Positions 62,732 through 64,000 of a stretch of 64,000 bases of DNA are shown here, piece after piece. Within the stretch, counting starts at the first letter, position 1. Each line of letters begins with the position of its first letter. The stretch is from Anas platyrhynchos. Lineage: Eukaryota > Chordata > Aves > Anseriformes > Anatidae. Both the position numbers and the translations under genes were made by a program. The stretch is taken from NCBI RefSeq assembly GCF_047663525.1, contig NC_092590.1, forward strand, positions 10,560,001 to 10,624,000, given 5' to 3'. The notes beneath the pieces are model-generated. The model did no database searches. It was given only the letters and a program-made list of their open reading frames with translations, and was not told the origin of the DNA.

Positions 62732-64000
62732 GTGAGGGGGCGGGGAGGTGTAGTGAGGGGGGAAGAGCTGTGTGTACGTGCGGCGGCGCCGCCGGCTCAT
62801 GGCGGCGGCTGAGGGGCTGAGGGGAGGCGGCCGTTGGCGGGCGGCGCGGGCCGTTAACTGCCGGTAGGCGGCAAAGGGGGGGGGAGGGGGAGGCGCATGC
62901 GCAGTGGCGGCACCGGGGAGAGGGAGGGGCGGCCGCGCATGCGCTGTGGGGCCGGCCGCGGCCGCTGGGGGGGGTGGGCAGTGCGCAGGCGCAGCGCGGA
63001 GGGGAGGGAGGCGGGGGGGGGGGTGTGAGGAGGGGGGCGCATGCGCGGTGCGGCGCCGCGGCCGCCCTCAGGGCTCTGGTGTCGTCGTCAGGCTGGAGGC
63101 AAAGCCGGGAAGGACTCCGGGAAGACCAAGACCAAAGCCGTGTCCCGCTCGCAGCGTGCTGGGCTGCAGGTGAGGAGCCAGGGAGCGGTGGAGAAGCGGG
63201 GTGGGCCTCGTGTCTGCCCGCCTGTGCTGTTCTGAGGCCTGCTGGTGGGCTGCAGGATGCGCAGGTGGTGTCAGGAGCCCACACCCGCTGCTCCTGTAGG
63301 GTATCTCTGCGGTCACAGCCTGCTCATGTTTCTGTTACTTTCCCAGTTCCCTGTAGGCCGCATCCACAGGCACCTGAAGTCTAGGACTACCAGCCATGGG
63401 CGTGTGGGAGCCACAGCTGCTGTGTATAGCGCTGCCATCCTGGAGTACTTGACAGCTGAGGTAAAGCGCCTGCCAGGGGTGCACACACACACACTGCTCA
63501 GGGCCAAAATGGCACAGCGACCACAGCCTCCTGTCTCTGGCAAATTTGGGCAGGGGTGTGAGCTCTTCACTCGCTTTGTGCCAATTTTAGCTGTGTGCTT
63601 CCTCGGGGAGTTGCCAAGTATGCATGGAATTTCTTGCTTTGCATTTTTTGTGGATCAAATAGCTGTGATTTACAGCCGGGGTGGAAGTGTGAAGGACTTG
63701 ATAAAATGTGTAGCTGCTGCACTTTGTGTCTGCTGTAAAATATTTTGTTCCTAAAGCCACACCTTGAAAGGAGGAGCCCTTAAAGATGCATCCTGTGCTG
63801 TCACTGACAGCGCATCTGATGCAGGGAGTAAAATGGTCAAGGCCATGCAGTTGGTCTCACTTAATTTGTGTAACTCCTCTGAAAAAAACTCTTGTCTGAA
63901 GGTTCTTGAGCTGGCAGGAAACGCATCCAAAGACCTGAAGGTGAAGCGTATCACTCCCCGTCACTTGCAGCTCGCGATTAGAGGAGACGAGGAGTTGGAC
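62729..64000 (+). CDS. H2AZ1: Histone H2A.Z, exons 1-4, cut by the window end
   Basis: Variant histone H2A.Z of nucleosomes at promoters, enhancers and boundaries, placed by SRCAP/p400 complexes (family knowledge). Exons: 62729-62731 (the ATG alone), 63092-63169, 63347-63460 and 63902-64000. They join without phase error into 98 of the expected 128 residues, from [11 protein letters not shown] through [20 protein letters not shown] and [16 protein letters not shown] to RGDEELD at the window edge. Ser in LKSRTTSHG and Thr in KTKAV indicate the Z.1 paralogue rather than Z.2, which has LKTRTT and KAKAV. The remaining 30 residues, with the acidic-patch end, lie past the window. One difference from the mammalian protein is seen: Thr for Ala at mature residue 12. 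Confidence 0.97.
62893..63046 (+). promoter_or_regulatory. H2AZ1: Cluster of NRF1-type palindromes in H2AZ1 intron 1
   Basis: The perfect palindrome GCGCATGCGC occurs at 62893-62902, 62935-62944 and 63037-63046, with a related TGCGCAGGCGC at 62982-62992. This is the consensus bound by NRF1. Binding itself is inference. Confidence 0.7.
63092..63169 (+). CDS. H2AZ1: H2AZ1 exon 2, N-terminal tail
   Basis: 78 bases, 26 codons, with CAG acceptor and GTGAGG donor. It encodes the acetylatable lysines K4, K7, K11, K13 and K15 of the mature tail. Confidence 0.97.
63347..63460 (+). CDS. H2AZ1: H2AZ1 exon 3, start of histone fold
   Basis: 114 bases, 38 codons, with TTCCCAG acceptor and GTAAAG donor. 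It encodes [10 protein letters not shown] through LEYLTAE. Confidence 0.98.
63902..64000 (+). CDS. H2AZ1: H2AZ1 exon 4, partial
   Basis: 33 codons from VLELAGNAS to GDEELD. The window ends within the exon. Confidence 0.97.

Larger units (their letters stand above)
62390..63240 (+). promoter_or_regulatory. H2AZ1: CpG island over H2AZ1 promoter and first exons
   Basis: A sharp change to GC- and CpG-rich sequence that spans the promoter, exon 1, intron 1 and exon 2, as expected for a broadly expressed gene. Confidence 0.9.

Noticed and set aside
62592-63284. 230-codon Pro/Ala/Arg-rich minus-strand frame
   Set aside because: A CpG-island artefact antisense to H2AZ1. Its composition simply follows GC content.

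Overview
This is a 64 kb piece of a vertebrate nuclear genome, and most probably a bird. The clade call rests on several degraded CR1 LINE 3' ends with the typical avian consensus, on LTR elements of an avian look, and on two recognisable genes. The DNA is intron- and repeat-rich. Nearly all of the long open frames are chance frames in introns or intergenic DNA. The coding content is three spliced genes, which I rebuilt by joining exons at consensus splice sites in matching phase.

Layout: (1) 1-6151 has no exon I can support. It is probably an intron or 5' part of EMCN. (2) 6152-34581 (+) carries ten exons of EMCN (endomucin), an endothelial sialomucin. They cover the Ser/Thr-rich ectodomain, the single membrane span and the cytoplasmic tail. 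The signal-peptide exon was not found and may lie upstream of the window. A minus-strand LTR with two internal tandem arrays sits in one intron (about 10.08-11.19 kb), and a CR1 tail sits in another (about 30.0-30.15 kb). (3) About 34.6-56.5 kb is intergenic. It holds a long inverted pair of related LTR-like repeats (41.87-43.23 kb), CR1 remnants and simple repeats. (4) 56551-58058 (-) is a compact five-exon gene for a 164-residue single-pass membrane protein with Sel1-like repeats. I cannot name it. (5) 58.1-62.4 kb is intergenic, ending in a CR1 tail and an (ATTTTT)n array. (6) 62.4-64.0 kb (+) is a CpG island with the promoter and first four exons of H2AZ1 (histone H2A.Z). The window ends inside exon 4.

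The order EMCN -> H2AZ1 on one strand matches the human 4q24 block (PPP3CA-EMCN-DDIT4L-H2AZ1-DNAJB14). I see no DDIT4L between them, while the unnamed Sel1-repeat gene lies in that interval on the opposite strand. The three genes have no evident shared pathway; they are neighbours by conserved synteny. The Sel1-repeat membrane protein is the best candidate here for something undescribed.
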